From Pseudomonas flexibilis (lineage in GTDB: Bacteria > Pseudomonadota > Gammaproteobacteria > Pseudomonadales > Pseudomonadaceae): a stretch of DNA of 64,000 bases. Of the stretch, positions 8,510 to 17,358 are shown piece after piece. The stretch spans positions 124,001 to 188,000 of the forward strand of contig NZ_JRUD01000003.1 of the NCBI RefSeq assembly GCF_000802425.1, written 5' to 3'. Below the pieces are notes generated by a model that worked only from the letters and a program-made list of their open reading frames with translations, was not told where the DNA came from and did no database searches. Position 1 is the first letter of the stretch. Each line of letters starts with the position of its first letter. Both the position numbers and the translations under genes were made by a program.

Positions 8510-9517
8510 ATGGGTATCGATTACTCGCTGATCTGGGCGGTGATCATCATCTTCGGCGTGATGATGTACGTGGTGATGGACGGCTTCGACCTGGGCATCG
8601 GCATCCTCTTCCCGTTCGTACCCGGCAAGCAGGACCGCGACCTGATGATGAACACCGTGGCACCGGTCTGGGATGGCAACGAGACCTGGCTGGTCCTTGG
8701 CGGGGCGGGCCTGTTCGCGGCCTTCCCGCTGGCCTATGCGGTGGTGCTGTCGGCCCTTTATTTGCCCATCGTGTTCATGCTCATCGGTCTGATCTTTCGG
8801 GGTGTGGCCTTCGAGTTCCGTTTCAAGGCGGACGAACGGCATCGGCCTTTCTGGGACTGGGCCTTCATTGGCGGCTCGCTGACCGCGACCTTCTTCCAGG
8901 GGGTGGTACTGGGCGCCTTCATCAGTGGCTTGCCGGTGGAAAACCGCGGCTACGCCGGTGGCCCGCTGGACTGGCTGACCCCCTTCGCGGTGTTCTGCGG
9001 GCTGGGGTTGATCGCCGCCTATGCGCTGCTGGGCTGCACCTGGTTGATCATGAAGACTGGCGGCGAACTGCAGCGGCGCATGCACGACATCGGCATCCCG
9101 CTGCTGGGCGTGTTGCTGGCGGTGATCGGCATAGTAAGCCTGTGGACGCCGCTGGCCCATGAGCGCATCGCGGAGCGCTGGTTCAGCCTGCCGAACCTGT
9201 TCTGGTTCCTGCCGGTGCCAATCCTGGTGCTGTTGTGCAGCTGGGCGTTGTATCGGGCGATCCAGCGTTACGCCCACTACTCGCCGTTCCTGCTTACCCT
9301 GGCGCTGATCTTTCTGGGTTACAGCGGGCTGGGCATCAGCCTGTGGCCGAACATCATTCCGCCAGCGATCAGCATCTGGGACGCCGCCGCGCCGCCGCAA
9401 AGCCAGGGCTTCGCGCTGGTGGGCGCGCTGTTCATCCTGCCGTTCGTGCTGATCTACACCGCCTGGAGCTACTACGTGTTCCGCGGCAAGATCACCCCGG
9501 ACAGTGGTTACCACTGA
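8510..9517 (+). CDS. cioB: Cyanide-insensitive quinol oxidase subunit II CioB
   Basis: A 335-residue subunit II of the bd-type oxidase with about eight membrane helices. Typical subunit II motifs are seen: MYVVMDGFDLGIGIL, VWDGNETWLVLGG and FEFRFKADERHRPFWDWAF. It pairs with CioA in the inner membrane. It starts 4 bp after cioA and its stop overlaps the start of the following small gene (TGATG), so the three are translationally linked. Confidence 0.92.
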   Translation: MGIDYSLIWAVIIIFGVMMYVVMDGFDLGIGILFPFVPGKQDRDLMMNTVAPVWDGNETWLVLGGAGLFAAFPLAYAVVLSALYLPIVFMLIGLIFRGVAFEFRFKADERHRPFWDWAFIGGSLTATFFQGVVLGAFISGLPVENRGYAGGPLDWLTPFAVFCGLGLIAAYALLGCTWLIMKTGGELQRRMHDIGIPLLGVLLAVIGIVSLWTPLAHERIAERWFSLPNLFWFLPVPILVLLCSWALYRAIQRYAHYSPFLLTLALIFLGYSGLGISLWPNIIPPAISIWDAAAPPQSQGFALVGALFILPFVLIYTAWSYYVFRGKITPDSGYH

Positions 9518-9648
9518 TGGCGGAGCGTGCCTGGTGGCGGCGTCTGGCCTGGCTGGCCGGCCTGTGGACGGCCAGCGTGCTGGCGCTGGCGCTGCTGGCC
9601 TGGCTGCTGCGTCTGTTGATGAGCGCGGCGGGGTTGAGTACGCCGTAG
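9517..9648 (+). CDS. DUF2474 small membrane protein, CydX-like partner of CioAB
   Basis: A 43-residue single-span membrane protein: WWRRLAWLAGLWTASVLAL followed by a Leu-rich helix and RLLMSAAGL. This is the DUF2474 pattern found directly after cioB in pseudomonads. By analogy with CydX it may be a small accessory subunit of the oxidase; that role is inferred. Its ATG overlaps the cioB stop. Confidence 0.75.
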   Translation: MAERAWWRRLAWLAGLWTASVLALALLAWLLRLLMSAAGLSTP

Positions 9649-9661
9649 CGTGCCGGTGGCC

Positions 9662-10018
9662 TTAGCGGCAATCGCGCGCACTCGCCTCGCGGTACTCGAG
9701 CACTTCTTCAAGGTGGAGGCTGCCGGGGAAATCGCGGCACCAGGGACAGTCCAGCGCGGGGCCTACCGTACCGCGCACCCGGGCGAAGGCTTCTTCGCCG
9801 GGCTCATCCACCAGCTCGGCGTAACGCGTCTCCAAGCGCTCGCGCAGGGCATCGTCCGCCACGACCCACAACGGTTCCTCGGCCTGGCAGCCAATGAACA
9901 CCTGCATGCGTGGGGCCATCACCAGATGACCCGCCAGCGTGTCGGCGGGCTGTTGCGGGGGCGGTGCGGCGCAACCGGCCAGCGCGCCGAGCAGCAGGGC
10001 GAGTGACGAGCGTTGCAT
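9662..10018 (-). CDS. Hypothetical lipoprotein
   Basis: A 118-residue protein with a lipoprotein signal (MQRSSLALLLGALAGC, lipobox LAGC). The mature part has VFIGCQAEEPLWVVADDALRE and three more cysteines including CPWC. It is expected in the outer or inner membrane leaflet facing the periplasm. No function recognised. Confidence 0.7.
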   Translation of the reverse strand: MQRSSLALLLGALAGCAAPPPQQPADTLAGHLVMAPRMQVFIGCQAEEPLWVVADDALRERLETRYAELVDEPGEEAFARVRGTVGPALDCPWCRDFPGSLHLEEVLEYREASARDCR

Positions 10019-10048
10019 GGGCAGCTCCGTAAGGCCGGTCAGGCCGGA

Positions 10049-10555
10049 TCAGAAGGAGAAGTTGACCCCGAAGCTCATCAGATCGACCTCATCCACCAGG
10101 TTGATCCATTCCATGCTGGCGCTGAGATTCGGTGCCAGGTGCAGATCGACCCCCAGGCCGGCGCTGAAATCGTGTTCGGACCAGGTATGCACCGGGCTGA
10201 CGCGGTTGTAGATCTTGCCTTCCGCACGGGAATAACCACCGATGATGTAGGCGGAGAACTGTGGGTTGAAGGGCATGAGCAGCTTGGCGTAAGCACCGAC
10301 GTAGTTGTCGATCTCGTAGGTCAGGCCGTTGATGCTGTCATCGGTCAGGCCGGTACCCAGGCGGGCTTCCAGGGCGAGGTTCTGGCTGGCCTGGAAGCCC
10401 AGCTTGTAGCCGAGGGAGGTCAGGTCGGTATGGTCGATTTCCGCGCGGGAAATCATCACCCCGCCGTAGGGGCCGATCTGGGCCTGGGCAAGGGTGGTGG
10501 CGGCGAATGTCGACAGCCCGACAGCGAATACGGCGACTTTCAAAGCGCTTTTCAT
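10049..10555 (-). CDS. Small outer-membrane beta-barrel protein
   Basis: A 168-residue protein with a signal peptide ending AQAQ, then alternating hydrophobic strands and a terminal Phe (FGVNFSF), the pattern of 8-stranded opacity/OmpA-like barrels. The start at 10555 was taken from the signal peptide. It lies 30 bp from the preceding lipoprotein gene on the same strand, so the two may be co-transcribed. Confidence 0.7.
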   Translation of the reverse strand: MKSALKVAVFAVGLSTFAATTLAQAQIGPYGGVMISRAEIDHTDLTSLGYKLGFQASQNLALEARLGTGLTDDSINGLTYEIDNYVGAYAKLLMPFNPQFSAYIIGGYSRAEGKIYNRVSPVHTWSEHDFSAGLGVDLHLAPNLSASMEWINLVDEVDLMSFGVNFSF

Positions 10556-10632
10556 AACGGCCTCATGAATAGAAAACCCGCGGATCATAGCGTGGGGCCA
10601 TTAAGCGCTTCAATGAACGGCTGCCGATTCGC

Positions 10633-11172
10633 TCAGGTCAGCACCCGATAACGGTTCTGTACAAAGCCGAATGGATAGGATTGCGAGGCTTCCAGCTGCA
10701 GGCTGGCCGCCACACCGGAGCGTCCGAACAGCGAAACGCCATTGCCCAGCAGCACGGGCACGGTGGTGAGGGTGATGGTGTCGATGAGCCCCTGACGCAG
10801 GCAGCCGCGAATCAGCGATTCGTCGTCCAGAAAGGCGTGGCCGAAGCCCTGCTTTTCCAGTAGCCGCGCCAGCTCCCTGGGTGAACGATTGGTCAGCGAC
10901 ACGCTGGCCGGCACTCCGTCGGGCAGGCTCGCCCACTCCGGACACACCACGAAGACCGGCTTGACGCCGTAGGGCCATTCGGGGAAGCACAGCGCCTGCT
11001 CCAGGGCGCGGCGCCCGAAGACCAGCGCATCCATGCCGGCAAGAAACTCCTGATAACCGCAATCTTCACCCTCCGGCACCTGGCGGGTGAGATCGAGCAG
11101 CCAGCCGATGCCGCCATGGGCATCGGCGACGTAGCCATCGAGACTGGTGGCAACAAAGACGGAAAATTTCAC
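10633..11172 (-). CDS. Dihydrofolate reductase-like (RibD C-terminal domain) protein
   Basis: A 179-residue single-domain protein starting MKFSVFVATSLDGYVAD, the usual opening of the RibD_C/YwjB-like reductases. It includes the NADPH-binding FLDDESLIRGCLRQGLID region and VPVLLGNGVSLFG. The start is a GTG at 11172 preceded by GGGAG. Members reduce pterin- or flavin-related substrates or are uncharacterised; the substrate here is unknown. Confidence 0.8.
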   Translation of the reverse strand: MKFSVFVATSLDGYVADAHGGIGWLLDLTRQVPEGEDCGYQEFLAGMDALVFGRRALEQALCFPEWPYGVKPVFVVCPEWASLPDGVPASVSLTNRSPRELARLLEKQGFGHAFLDDESLIRGCLRQGLIDTITLTTVPVLLGNGVSLFGRSGVAASLQLEASQSYPFGFVQNRYRVLT

Positions 11173-11284
11173 GATCACTCCCCGGTGGGTGGACACGCGA
11201 ATCAGCGTAGCCGTCGATTCGCCAGGGAGCGTTCGCCGAAAGGCGGGGCGCATCAGGGGACCGTCGGACGGCCCCCGAGATCCA

Positions 11285-12493
11285 TTACAGACCCAGCTTC
11301 TGCGCCACGTAGTCGGCGTCCTTGTCGCCGCGACCCGAGAGGTTGACCAGGATGTGCTGGTCCTTCGGCAGCTTCGGTGCGGCGCGCATGGCCCAGGCCA
11401 CCGCGTGTGCGCTTTCCAGCGCCGGGATGATGCCCTCGGTACGCGACAAGGTCATGAAGGCGTCCAGGCATTCCTGGTCGGTGACCGATTGGTAGTCCAC
11501 CCGGCCGATGTCCTTCAGGTAGCTGTGTTGCGGGCCGACGCCGGGATAATCGAGGCCGGAGGCGATGGAGTGCACGGCGGCCGGGTTGCCCTCGGCGTCT
11601 TCCAGGACGTAGCAGGCCATGCCGTGGATCTCGCCGGGCTTGCCGACCGACAGGGTGGCGGCGTGCCGACCGGGCTTGTCCACGCCTTCACCGGCCGGCT
11701 CGACGCCTACCAGATGCACGCCCTCGTCACCCAGGAAGGCGGTGAACAGGCCCATGGCGTTGGAGCCGCCGCCGACACAGGCGGCCGCATGATCGGGCAA
11801 GCGGCCATGCTTGGCGAGGAACTGCTCGCGGGCCTCGCGGCCGATGATCGACTGGAAGTCGCGGACCATCTTCGGGAACGGGTGCGGGCCAACCACCGAG
11901 CCAATGGCGTAGATGTAGTTCTGCGGGTCCTTGAGGTATTCCTCGAAGGCGCTGTCCACGGCTTCCTTGAGGGTCGCGGCGCCACGGGTCACCGGCACCA
12001 GCTTGCAGCCGAGGATCTTCATCTTGGTGACGTTGGGGTGTTCCTTCTCGATGTCCACCTGGCCCATGTGGATCTCGCAGGGAATGCCCACCAGCGCGCA
12101 GGCGGTGGCCAGGGCCACGCCGTGCTGGCCGGCGCCGGTTTCGGCGATCACCTTCTTCTTGCCCATGAACTTGGCCAGCAGCGCCTCGCCCAGGCAGTGG
12201 TTGATCTTGTGCGCGCCGGTGTGGTTCAGGTCTTCGCGCTTGAGGTGGATCTGCGCGCCGCCCAGTTTTTCCGACAGGCGCCTGGCATGGAAGATCGGGC
12301 TCGGCCGGCCGACGTAGTCGGCGAACAGGCTGGCCAGTTCCTCCTGGAAGTCCGCGCGCTGGCGGATTTCCTCGTAGGCGGCGTCGATGTCGTCCATCGC
12401 CTGCTTGAGGTGCGGCGGCACCAGTTGGCCACCGTAGGGGCCGAAATAGCCGCGGGCGTCGGGCATGGGGGCGAAGCGCGAGTCTTGGGTCAT
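11285..12493 (-). CDS. Tryptophan synthase beta-chain-type protein, not next to trpA
   Basis: A 402-residue PLP enzyme of the TrpB family. Key features are the PLP lysine in HTGAHKINH (K96), the phosphate-binding [11 protein letters not shown] loop, the catalytic-Glu region [12 protein letters not shown], and [15 protein letters not shown]. TrpB makes tryptophan from indole and serine, normally with TrpA. Here no trpA or trpI is in view; the neighbours are a RibD-like gene and a membrane protein. It may be the sole trpB relocated, or a second TrpB acting as a stand-alone indole scavenger. Confidence 0.85.
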   Translation of the reverse strand: MTQDSRFAPMPDARGYFGPYGGQLVPPHLKQAMDDIDAAYEEIRQRADFQEELASLFADYVGRPSPIFHARRLSEKLGGAQIHLKREDLNHTGAHKINHCLGEALLAKFMGKKKVIAETGAGQHGVALATACALVGIPCEIHMGQVDIEKEHPNVTKMKILGCKLVPVTRGAATLKEAVDSAFEEYLKDPQNYIYAIGSVVGPHPFPKMVRDFQSIIGREAREQFLAKHGRLPDHAAACVGGGSNAMGLFTAFLGDEGVHLVGVEPAGEGVDKPGRHAATLSVGKPGEIHGMACYVLEDAEGNPAAVHSIASGLDYPGVGPQHSYLKDIGRVDYQSVTDQECLDAFMTLSRTEGIIPALESAHAVAWAMRAAPKLPKDQHILVNLSGRGDKDADYVAQKLGL

Positions 12494-12567
12494 TGGCAGA
12501 GGTCCAGGTTGAGGTCGTATGGGTGTGGCAGTTTATCGGGCGAGCTGCCGCGCCGGTCTGCGGCAAA

Positions 12568-13176
12568 TCAGCATGCGGGCAACTCCTGCGCATCGGCGCT
12601 GGCGATTGCCAGGCCGCGCGGATCGTCCGGCAGTGAACGCAGGCTGACCGGCATCCGGCTCAGCCGCTCCAGCAGCCGGCTTTCGCGGCGCAGCGGCCAC
12701 CAGTCGTACAGGTACATTTCCACCGGGCGCCAGAGCGCGACCCAGCCGATCACCATCAGCCCTTCGGCGAGGGTCTGGGCCAGCAGGTTGTCGAGGACGC
12801 CGATCAGGTTGTACAGCAGCATGCACACGGCCATGAAACACAGGCCCAGCAGGGTGGTGCGGTGGGCCATGCGCAGGTGCTCGCGCAGGCGGCGCTGGCT
12901 GTTCTCGGCTTGCCAGGCGAAGTGGAAGCACACGGTGTGGCGCGCGCGCTCCGCAGTTTCGGCGGACAGCTCGTGGGCGGGCAGCCAGAGGTTCAGGGCC
13001 AGCGGTTCATGCGCCGGCAGCTCGCGGCAGGCGTCGAGGATGTAGCGTTCGGCGTCCGGGGCCAGGTCACGCCGGCTGAAGGGCGACGGATCGCGCGTAT
13101 CGGCCAGCTGTTGCAGGCGATCCAGGCGCAGGTCGATCTGCCAGGTGTCGCCTTCGCGGCGATAAGGCGTGTTCAT
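12568..13176 (-). CDS. Two-helix membrane protein, unknown
   Basis: A 202-residue protein with a soluble N-terminal half (about 1-110), two adjacent hydrophobic helices (about 110-155, TLLGLCFMAVCMLLYNLIGVL and the next) and a charged C-terminal tail. The start at 13176 (MNTPYRREGD) gives a coherent soluble beginning, but no clear ribosome-binding site precedes it. Function unknown. Confidence 0.6.
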   Translation of the reverse strand: MNTPYRREGDTWQIDLRLDRLQQLADTRDPSPFSRRDLAPDAERYILDACRELPAHEPLALNLWLPAHELSAETAERARHTVCFHFAWQAENSQRRLREHLRMAHRTTLLGLCFMAVCMLLYNLIGVLDNLLAQTLAEGLMVIGWVALWRPVEMYLYDWWPLRRESRLLERLSRMPVSLRSLPDDPRGLAIASADAQELPAC

Positions 13177-13277
13177 GGAGGGTTCCGGTCGGGGGTCTGG
13201 GTGAATTCTACGTCGGCGGACCCCGGCCACAGCAATTCGCGGATGGTCAGAGGCAATCCTGATGCGCGCGATTGCCC

Positions 13278-13306
13278 ATGAAAAAGCCCCGCACAGGCGG
13301 GGCTTC
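13278..13306 (-). terminator. Intrinsic terminator downstream of rimO
   Basis: On the minus strand a GCCCCGCC/GGCGGGGC-type stem with a TGTG loop is followed by TTTTT, 17 bp past the rimO stop. Confidence 0.8.
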
Positions 13307-13322
13307 CTTGTAGCGGCGACGC

Positions 13323-14645
13323 TTAGATTCGCTCGGCCCACAGGTCATATTCATCAGCATCGACCACCCGTACGCGCACCTTGTCGCCGGGCTTGAGGGT
13401 CGGGTCGGCGATGAACACGCTGCCATCGATCTCCGGCGCGTCGGCCCAGGAGCGCGCCACCGCGCCTTCATGGTCGACCTCATCGACCAGCACCTCGATC
13501 TCGGTGCCGATCTTGCGTTGCAGGCGTGCGGCGGAGATTGCCTGCTGGTGCGCCATGAAGCGCTCCCAGCGCTCCTGCTTGACCTCGTCCGGCACCGGCT
13601 CCAGGCCCAGTTCCTCGGCTGGCGCGCCTTCCACGGGCGAGTACTGGAAGCAGCCAACACGGTCGAGCTGGGCTTCGGTCAGCCAGTCGAGCAGGTACTG
13701 GAAGTCTTCCTCGGTCTCACCGGGGAAGCCGACGATAAAGGTGGAGCGGATGGTCAGCTCGGGGCAGATCTCGCGCCAGGCCTTGATGCGCGCCAGGGTC
13801 TTGTCCTCGAACGCCGGGCGCTTCATGGCCTTGAGCACCTTCGGGCTGGCGTGCTGGAAGGGGATATCCAGGTAGGGCAGCAGCTTGCCGGCGGCCATCA
13901 GCGGGATCACGTCGTCGACGTTCGGGTACGGGTAGACGTAATGCAGGCGCACCCACACGCCCATCGCCGAAAGCGCCTCGCACAGCTCGAGCATGCGGGT
14001 CTTCACCGGGCGGCCGTCCCAGAAGTCGGTCTTGTACTTGAGGTCCACGCCGTAGGCGCTGGTGTCCTGGGAAATCACCAGGATCTCCTTGACGCCGGCC
14101 TTGACCAGGCGCTGCGCCTCGGACAGCACATCGCCCACCGGGCGGCTGACCAGCTTGCCGCGCATGGACGGGATGATGCAGAAGCTGCAGCTGTGGTTGC
14201 AGCCTTCGGAAATCTTCAGATAGGCGTAGTGGCGCGGGGTGAGCTTGATGCCCTGCGGCGGCACCAGGTCGACGAACGGATCGTGGTCCTTCTTCGGCGG
14301 GATCACCTCGTGCACGGCATTGACCACCTGCTCGTACTGCTGCGGACCGGTGACGGCCAGCACGCTGGGGTGCACGTTGCGAATGCTGTCCTCGTTGACG
14401 CCCATGCAGCCGGTGACGATCACCTTGCCGTTCTCGGCAATCGCCTCGCCGATGGTGTCCAGCGACTCGGCCTTGGCACTGTCGATGAAGCCGCAGGTGT
14501 TGACCACCACCACGTCGGCGTCTTCGTAGGTGGGCACGATCTCGTACCCTTCCATGCGCAGCTGGGTAAGGATGCGTTCGCTATCGACGGTTGCTTTCGG
14601 GCACCCGAGCGACACCCAACCTACACTAGGATTCTTTTGTGACAT
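13323..14645 (-). CDS. rimO: Ribosomal protein S12 methylthiotransferase RimO, with a phage-supplied N-terminus
   Basis: A 440-residue radical-SAM enzyme that adds a methylthio group to Asp89 of ribosomal protein S12. It has the N-terminal MTTase cluster cysteines (first in [11 protein letters not shown], then NTCGF and TGCMG), the radical-SAM motif CNHSCSFC, and a C-terminal TRAM domain. The first 16 residues, [16 protein letters not shown], are encoded by prophage DNA. The native version, MSSTSTPKVGFVSLGCP, survives at 49,124-49,173. The frame is exactly restored, so the enzyme is probably functional. Its ribosome-binding site (GGGGGAG, minus strand about 14,655) and promoter must also come from the phage. 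Confidence 0.95.
   Translation of the reverse strand: MSQKNPSVGWVSLGCPKATVDSERILTQLRMEGYEIVPTYEDADVVVVNTCGFIDSAKAESLDTIGEAIAENGKVIVTGCMGVNEDSIRNVHPSVLAVTGPQQYEQVVNAVHEVIPPKKDHDPFVDLVPPQGIKLTPRHYAYLKISEGCNHSCSFCIIPSMRGKLVSRPVGDVLSEAQRLVKAGVKEILVISQDTSAYGVDLKYKTDFWDGRPVKTRMLELCEALSAMGVWVRLHYVYPYPNVDDVIPLMAAGKLLPYLDIPFQHASPKVLKAMKRPAFEDKTLARIKAWREICPELTIRSTFIVGFPGETEEDFQYLLDWLTEAQLDRVGCFQYSPVEGAPAEELGLEPVPDEVKQERWERFMAHQQAISAARLQRKIGTEIEVLVDEVDHEGAVARSWADAPEIDGSVFIADPTLKPGDKVRVRVVDADEYDLWAERI
14597..14603. other. attL core (left prophage junction) inside rimO
   Basis: TCGGGCA here and at 49,122-49,128 are the identical bases shared by both junctions (TCGGGCA followed by one mismatch and CC). 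In rimO they encode the C-P of VSLGCP. A short shared core is typical of large serine recombinases. Left of the core is host rimO; right of it is phage. Confidence 0.75.
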
Positions 14646-14680
14646 AGTAGGGGCTCCCCCCGGGTGCAGAGCTCTGAGAC

Positions 14681-16306
14681 GTGGAAAAAAAAGGCGCGCG
14701 AGTATACAGCTATTTGCGGTTTTCCGACCCTCGGCAATCGTCGGGTCACAGTGCTGAAAGGCAGGTGCAATATGCCCGCACCTGGGCAGCCGACCGGGGG
14801 CTGCAACTGGATGAGTCGCTATCGCTACGCGACGAGGGTCTTTCGGCCTACCACCAGCGGCACGTCAAACAGGGCGCCCTGGGTGTCTTCCTCAAGGCGG
14901 TGGACGAAGGCCGCATCCCGCCAGGCTCCGTCCTGGTCGTCGAAGGCCTCGACCGTCTCAGCCGCGCAGAGCCCATCCAGGCGCAGGCGCAGCTCGCGCA
15001 GATCATCAACGCCGGCATCACCGTGGTCACGGCCAGCGATGGCCGCGAGTACAACCGCGCCTCCCTCAAGGCCCAGCCGATGGACCTGGTCTACTCGCTC
15101 CTGGTGATGATCCGCGCCCACGAGGAAAGCGACACCAAGAGCAAGCGCGTGAAGGCCTCGATCCGCCGCCAGTGCGAAGGCTGGGTGGCCGGCACCTACC
15201 GGGGCCTGATCCGCAATGGCAAGGATCCGCAGTGGCTACGCTGGACGGGCGAGGACTGGGAGCTGATCCCGGAGCGCGTCGAAGCAGTGCATTACGCGCT
15301 GCGGCTGTACCGCCAGGGCATGGGCGCAGTGCGCGCGTACCGGCTGATGCGTGACGAGGGTTATGTGCTCAGCGACTGGGGCATCAGCGGCCAGCAGATC
15401 TACCGTCTGGTGCAGCTGCCCGCGCTCAAGGGCGCCAAGCGCATCGAGGTCGATGGCGAGCCATTCCTGCTTGAGGACTACTATCCGCGGCTGCTCAGCG
15501 ATGCTGACTTCGACGAGCTCCAGGACCTGGTCGGCCAGCGCTTCCGGCGCCGTGGCAAGGGCGAGATCCCCGGCATCGTCACCGGCATGGGCATCACCTG
15601 GTGCGGCTACTGCGGCACGGCCATCGTCGGGCAGAACATGATGGGTCGGGCCAAGGCCGACGGAAAAATCTCGGATGGCCACCGCCGCCTGCACTGCACC
15701 GCCTACAGCACAAACGCCGGTTGCAAGGCGGGCGGCACCTGCAGCGTGGCTCCGATCGAGCGGGCCCTGATGTCGTACTGCTCCGACCAGATGAACCTGC
15801 AGCGCCTGCAGGAGCCCACCTCGGACGGTCAGCTGCTGCGCGATCGCGTGGCCAGTGCCCGGCAGCGTGTGGCCGACACCGACCAGCAGTTGGCCCGGGT
15901 CACCGACGCCCTGCTGGCCGACGACAGCGGTGCCGCGCCGCTGGTGTTCGTGCGCAAGGCCCGCGAGCTCGAGCAGCAACTGGCGGAGCGGCAGGCCGAC
16001 CTGCAGCAGGCCGAGCGGGAGCTGGCCAGCGCCGCGACGATTCAGGCGCCGGCCGATGCTCATCGCTGGGCCGAACTAGCCGCCGGTGTCGAGGCGCTGG
16101 ATACCGAGGCGCGCGACCAGGTGCGGCAATTGGTCATGGATACCTTCGAGCGCATCGTGATTTATATGCGGAGTATCAGTGCGCAAGACCGATCCAGTGA
16201 GTTCATTGATGTCCTGTTGGTATCTAAAGCCGGGCAACGTAGATTGCTGCGTATCAATCGACGAACGGGTGCATGGGAAGCAAGTGAGGAAATGGCTGAT
16301 GTTTAA
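14681..16306 (+). CDS. Large serine recombinase (phage integrase)
   Basis: A 541-residue integrase. The resolvase domain (about 1-150) contains [12 protein letters not shown] with the catalytic Ser at 15 and [11 protein letters not shown]. The recombinase domain spans about 165-290. A zinc-ribbon (about 305-360) has CGYCG and later cysteines, followed by a long coiled coil (about 385-450). It cuts and rejoins att sites with a short core crossover. The GTG at 14681 is the only possible start, since an in-frame stop lies two codons upstream. It is divergent from rimO with only 35 bp between starts, so the integrase promoter and the new rimO leader interleave. Confidence 0.93.
   Translation: MEKKGARVYSYLRFSDPRQSSGHSAERQVQYARTWAADRGLQLDESLSLRDEGLSAYHQRHVKQGALGVFLKAVDEGRIPPGSVLVVEGLDRLSRAEPIQAQAQLAQIINAGITVVTASDGREYNRASLKAQPMDLVYSLLVMIRAHEESDTKSKRVKASIRRQCEGWVAGTYRGLIRNGKDPQWLRWTGEDWELIPERVEAVHYALRLYRQGMGAVRAYRLMRDEGYVLSDWGISGQQIYRLVQLPALKGAKRIEVDGEPFLLEDYYPRLLSDADFDELQDLVGQRFRRRGKGEIPGIVTGMGITWCGYCGTAIVGQNMMGRAKADGKISDGHRRLHCTAYSTNAGCKAGGTCSVAPIERALMSYCSDQMNLQRLQEPTSDGQLLRDRVASARQRVADTDQQLARVTDALLADDSGAAPLVFVRKARELEQQLAERQADLQQAERELASAATIQAPADAHRWAELAAGVEALDTEARDQVRQLVMDTFERIVIYMRSISAQDRSSEFIDVLLVSKAGQRRLLRINRRTGAWEASEEMADV
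14701..14706 (-). promoter_or_regulatory. Candidate -10 element of the phage-supplied rimO promoter
   Basis: On the minus strand TATACT lies about 55 bp upstream of the new rimO start, inside the first codons of the recombinase gene. The -35 region 17 bp further up (GGTCGG) is poor, so this is a weak call. It matters because the native rimO promoter is now at the far end of the prophage. Confidence 0.35.
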
Positions 16307-16940
16307 AGATAGATCTGGCATCTTTTTTGCGGTAGGAGTGTGGGGGTATGTGGCTCTAGGATGTGTTCTTGGATTGGTGGTCTCTCCGTTATTAGGCTCG
16401 GACGATTTGGATAGTATTGCGGGTATTGTCAGTGCTCTCTCGGCGCTAACTGTTTCGGTGTGTGCGATGTGTGCATTGGGGGACTGGAAGCGTTCCCTGC
16501 AGTATGGACGGAGACTAGATCATGTGCAGAAGGTGAAGCTTTTGGTAATGAGGCTTCAAGACGAAATTCAAGCCTATTTATCATGGCAAAGCCGACGCAC
16601 AAAAGTTCAAGCTTCACTCGAGTCGGTTAAAGCAATCGGCGGTGTAGCGGTTGGGTATTTTAAGGCAGAGGCTAAGGAGATTGATTTAAGTATAGTGGAA
16701 GTGCGGAAGAATATTGAATTGACTCTGGCTGAGTATAAAGCTGCTTTTGAGCTGGTGAAGCCATTGCTTACTGATCGTGAATCCAATTCTATAGCTCATG
16801 GAAGGGTTTCTGGAATTTGGCTTAACATTAGTAATGAAATCACCAAATGCAAAGATCCCGGGGATTTCTGGGCTTTTAATAAGGAAGCAGTGGTTGCTCC
16901 ACTTGACGATGTACAAAAGGACATAGATGCCCTGCTGTAG
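16299..16940 (+). CDS. AT-rich two-helix membrane protein (moron candidate)
   Basis: A 213-residue protein with two N-terminal transmembrane helices (about 6-30 and 40-62) and a long helical cytoplasmic tail with coiled-coil character. The start overlaps the recombinase stop and has GAGGA 8 nt upstream. Base composition is visibly more AT-rich than the surrounding phage and host genes, a sign of separate acquisition. Such genes beside the integrase are often lysogenic-conversion or superinfection/defence genes; no specific family recognised. Confidence 0.65.
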   Translation: MFKDRSGIFFAVGVWGYVALGCVLGLVVSPLLGSDDLDSIAGIVSALSALTVSVCAMCALGDWKRSLQYGRRLDHVQKVKLLVMRLQDEIQAYLSWQSRRTKVQASLESVKAIGGVAVGYFKAEAKEIDLSIVEVRKNIELTLAEYKAAFELVKPLLTDRESNSIAHGRVSGIWLNISNEITKCKDPGDFWAFNKEAVVAPLDDVQKDIDALL

Positions 16941-16980
16941 CCAGGGCGGTAACTTGCGGACCGTTCGGCCACTTGTCATA

Positions 16981-16996
16981 CTGGATTTATATCCAG
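16981..16996. promoter_or_regulatory. LexA-type SOS box upstream of the DUF1654 gene
   Basis: CTGGATTTATATCCAG fits CTG-N10-CAG and is itself a near-perfect dyad. It overlaps the promoter region, with a TTGTCA -35 candidate at 16,973-16,978, and ends 10 bp before the ATG at 17,007. Confidence 0.7.
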
Positions 16997-17006
16997 TAGT
17001 ACAGGG

Positions 17007-17264
17007 ATGCACCCCCCGATGTCGCAGCACGCAGTACCCCTCCAGACCTCCTACGAACACCTGTTCCTTCGCGTCCTTCGCCAGATCAACCGACCGTCGT
17101 CGCAGTTGCAGCGCCGGACGGTGATCGAGCGCGGGCCTGACGAATCCCTGGACGATTGGGATCAGCTGCTGTGCATGCTGGAGGAGGACGAGAACGTGCA
17201 GGTGGTGCGGCTGGATGATGGTGTCGTCCAGTTGAGCTGGAGAAATCAGCATCCGACGTTTTAA
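17007..17264 (+). CDS. DUF1654-family protein, probably SOS-induced
   Basis: An 85-residue protein with the DUF1654 pattern: SYEHLFLRVLRQINRPSSQL, then PDESLDDWDQLLCMLEEDENV and DDGVVQLSW. The family is common in Pseudomonas chromosomes and phages; its molecular function is not known to me. Start 17007 or the in-frame ATG at 17019 (MSQHAV). A LexA-type box immediately upstream indicates damage induction. Confidence 0.7.
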   Translation: MHPPMSQHAVPLQTSYEHLFLRVLRQINRPSSQLQRRTVIERGPDESLDDWDQLLCMLEEDENVQVVRLDDGVVQLSWRNQHPTF

Positions 17265-17279
17265 GCGCGGCTAACGATA

Positions 17280-17318
17280 TTAGCCGGCGGCGTTGACATG
17301 AAATTAGCCATCGGCTAA
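17280..17318. promoter_or_regulatory. Left repressor operators (two 15-bp sites, 24 bp apart)
   Basis: Site 1, 17280-17294, is TTAGCC-GGC-GGCGTT. Site 2, 17304-17318, is TTAGCC-ATC-GGCTAA, a perfect dyad. They share the half-site TTAGCC with the triplet beside cI and are spaced by the same 24 bp. Both overlap the early promoter, so CI and/or Cro binding would block it. Confidence 0.75.
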
Positions 17319-17321
17319 TTT
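17293..17321 (+). promoter_or_regulatory. Early promoter of the 17,359-21,190 operon
   Basis: TTGACA (17293-17298), a 17-bp spacer and TAATTT (17316-17321), near consensus. It is embedded in the operator pair and points at the gene starting at 17359. Confidence 0.8.
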
Positions 17322-17358
17322 GCTCTTCGTAGCGATTCATCGCAGAACGGAGAGCGCC

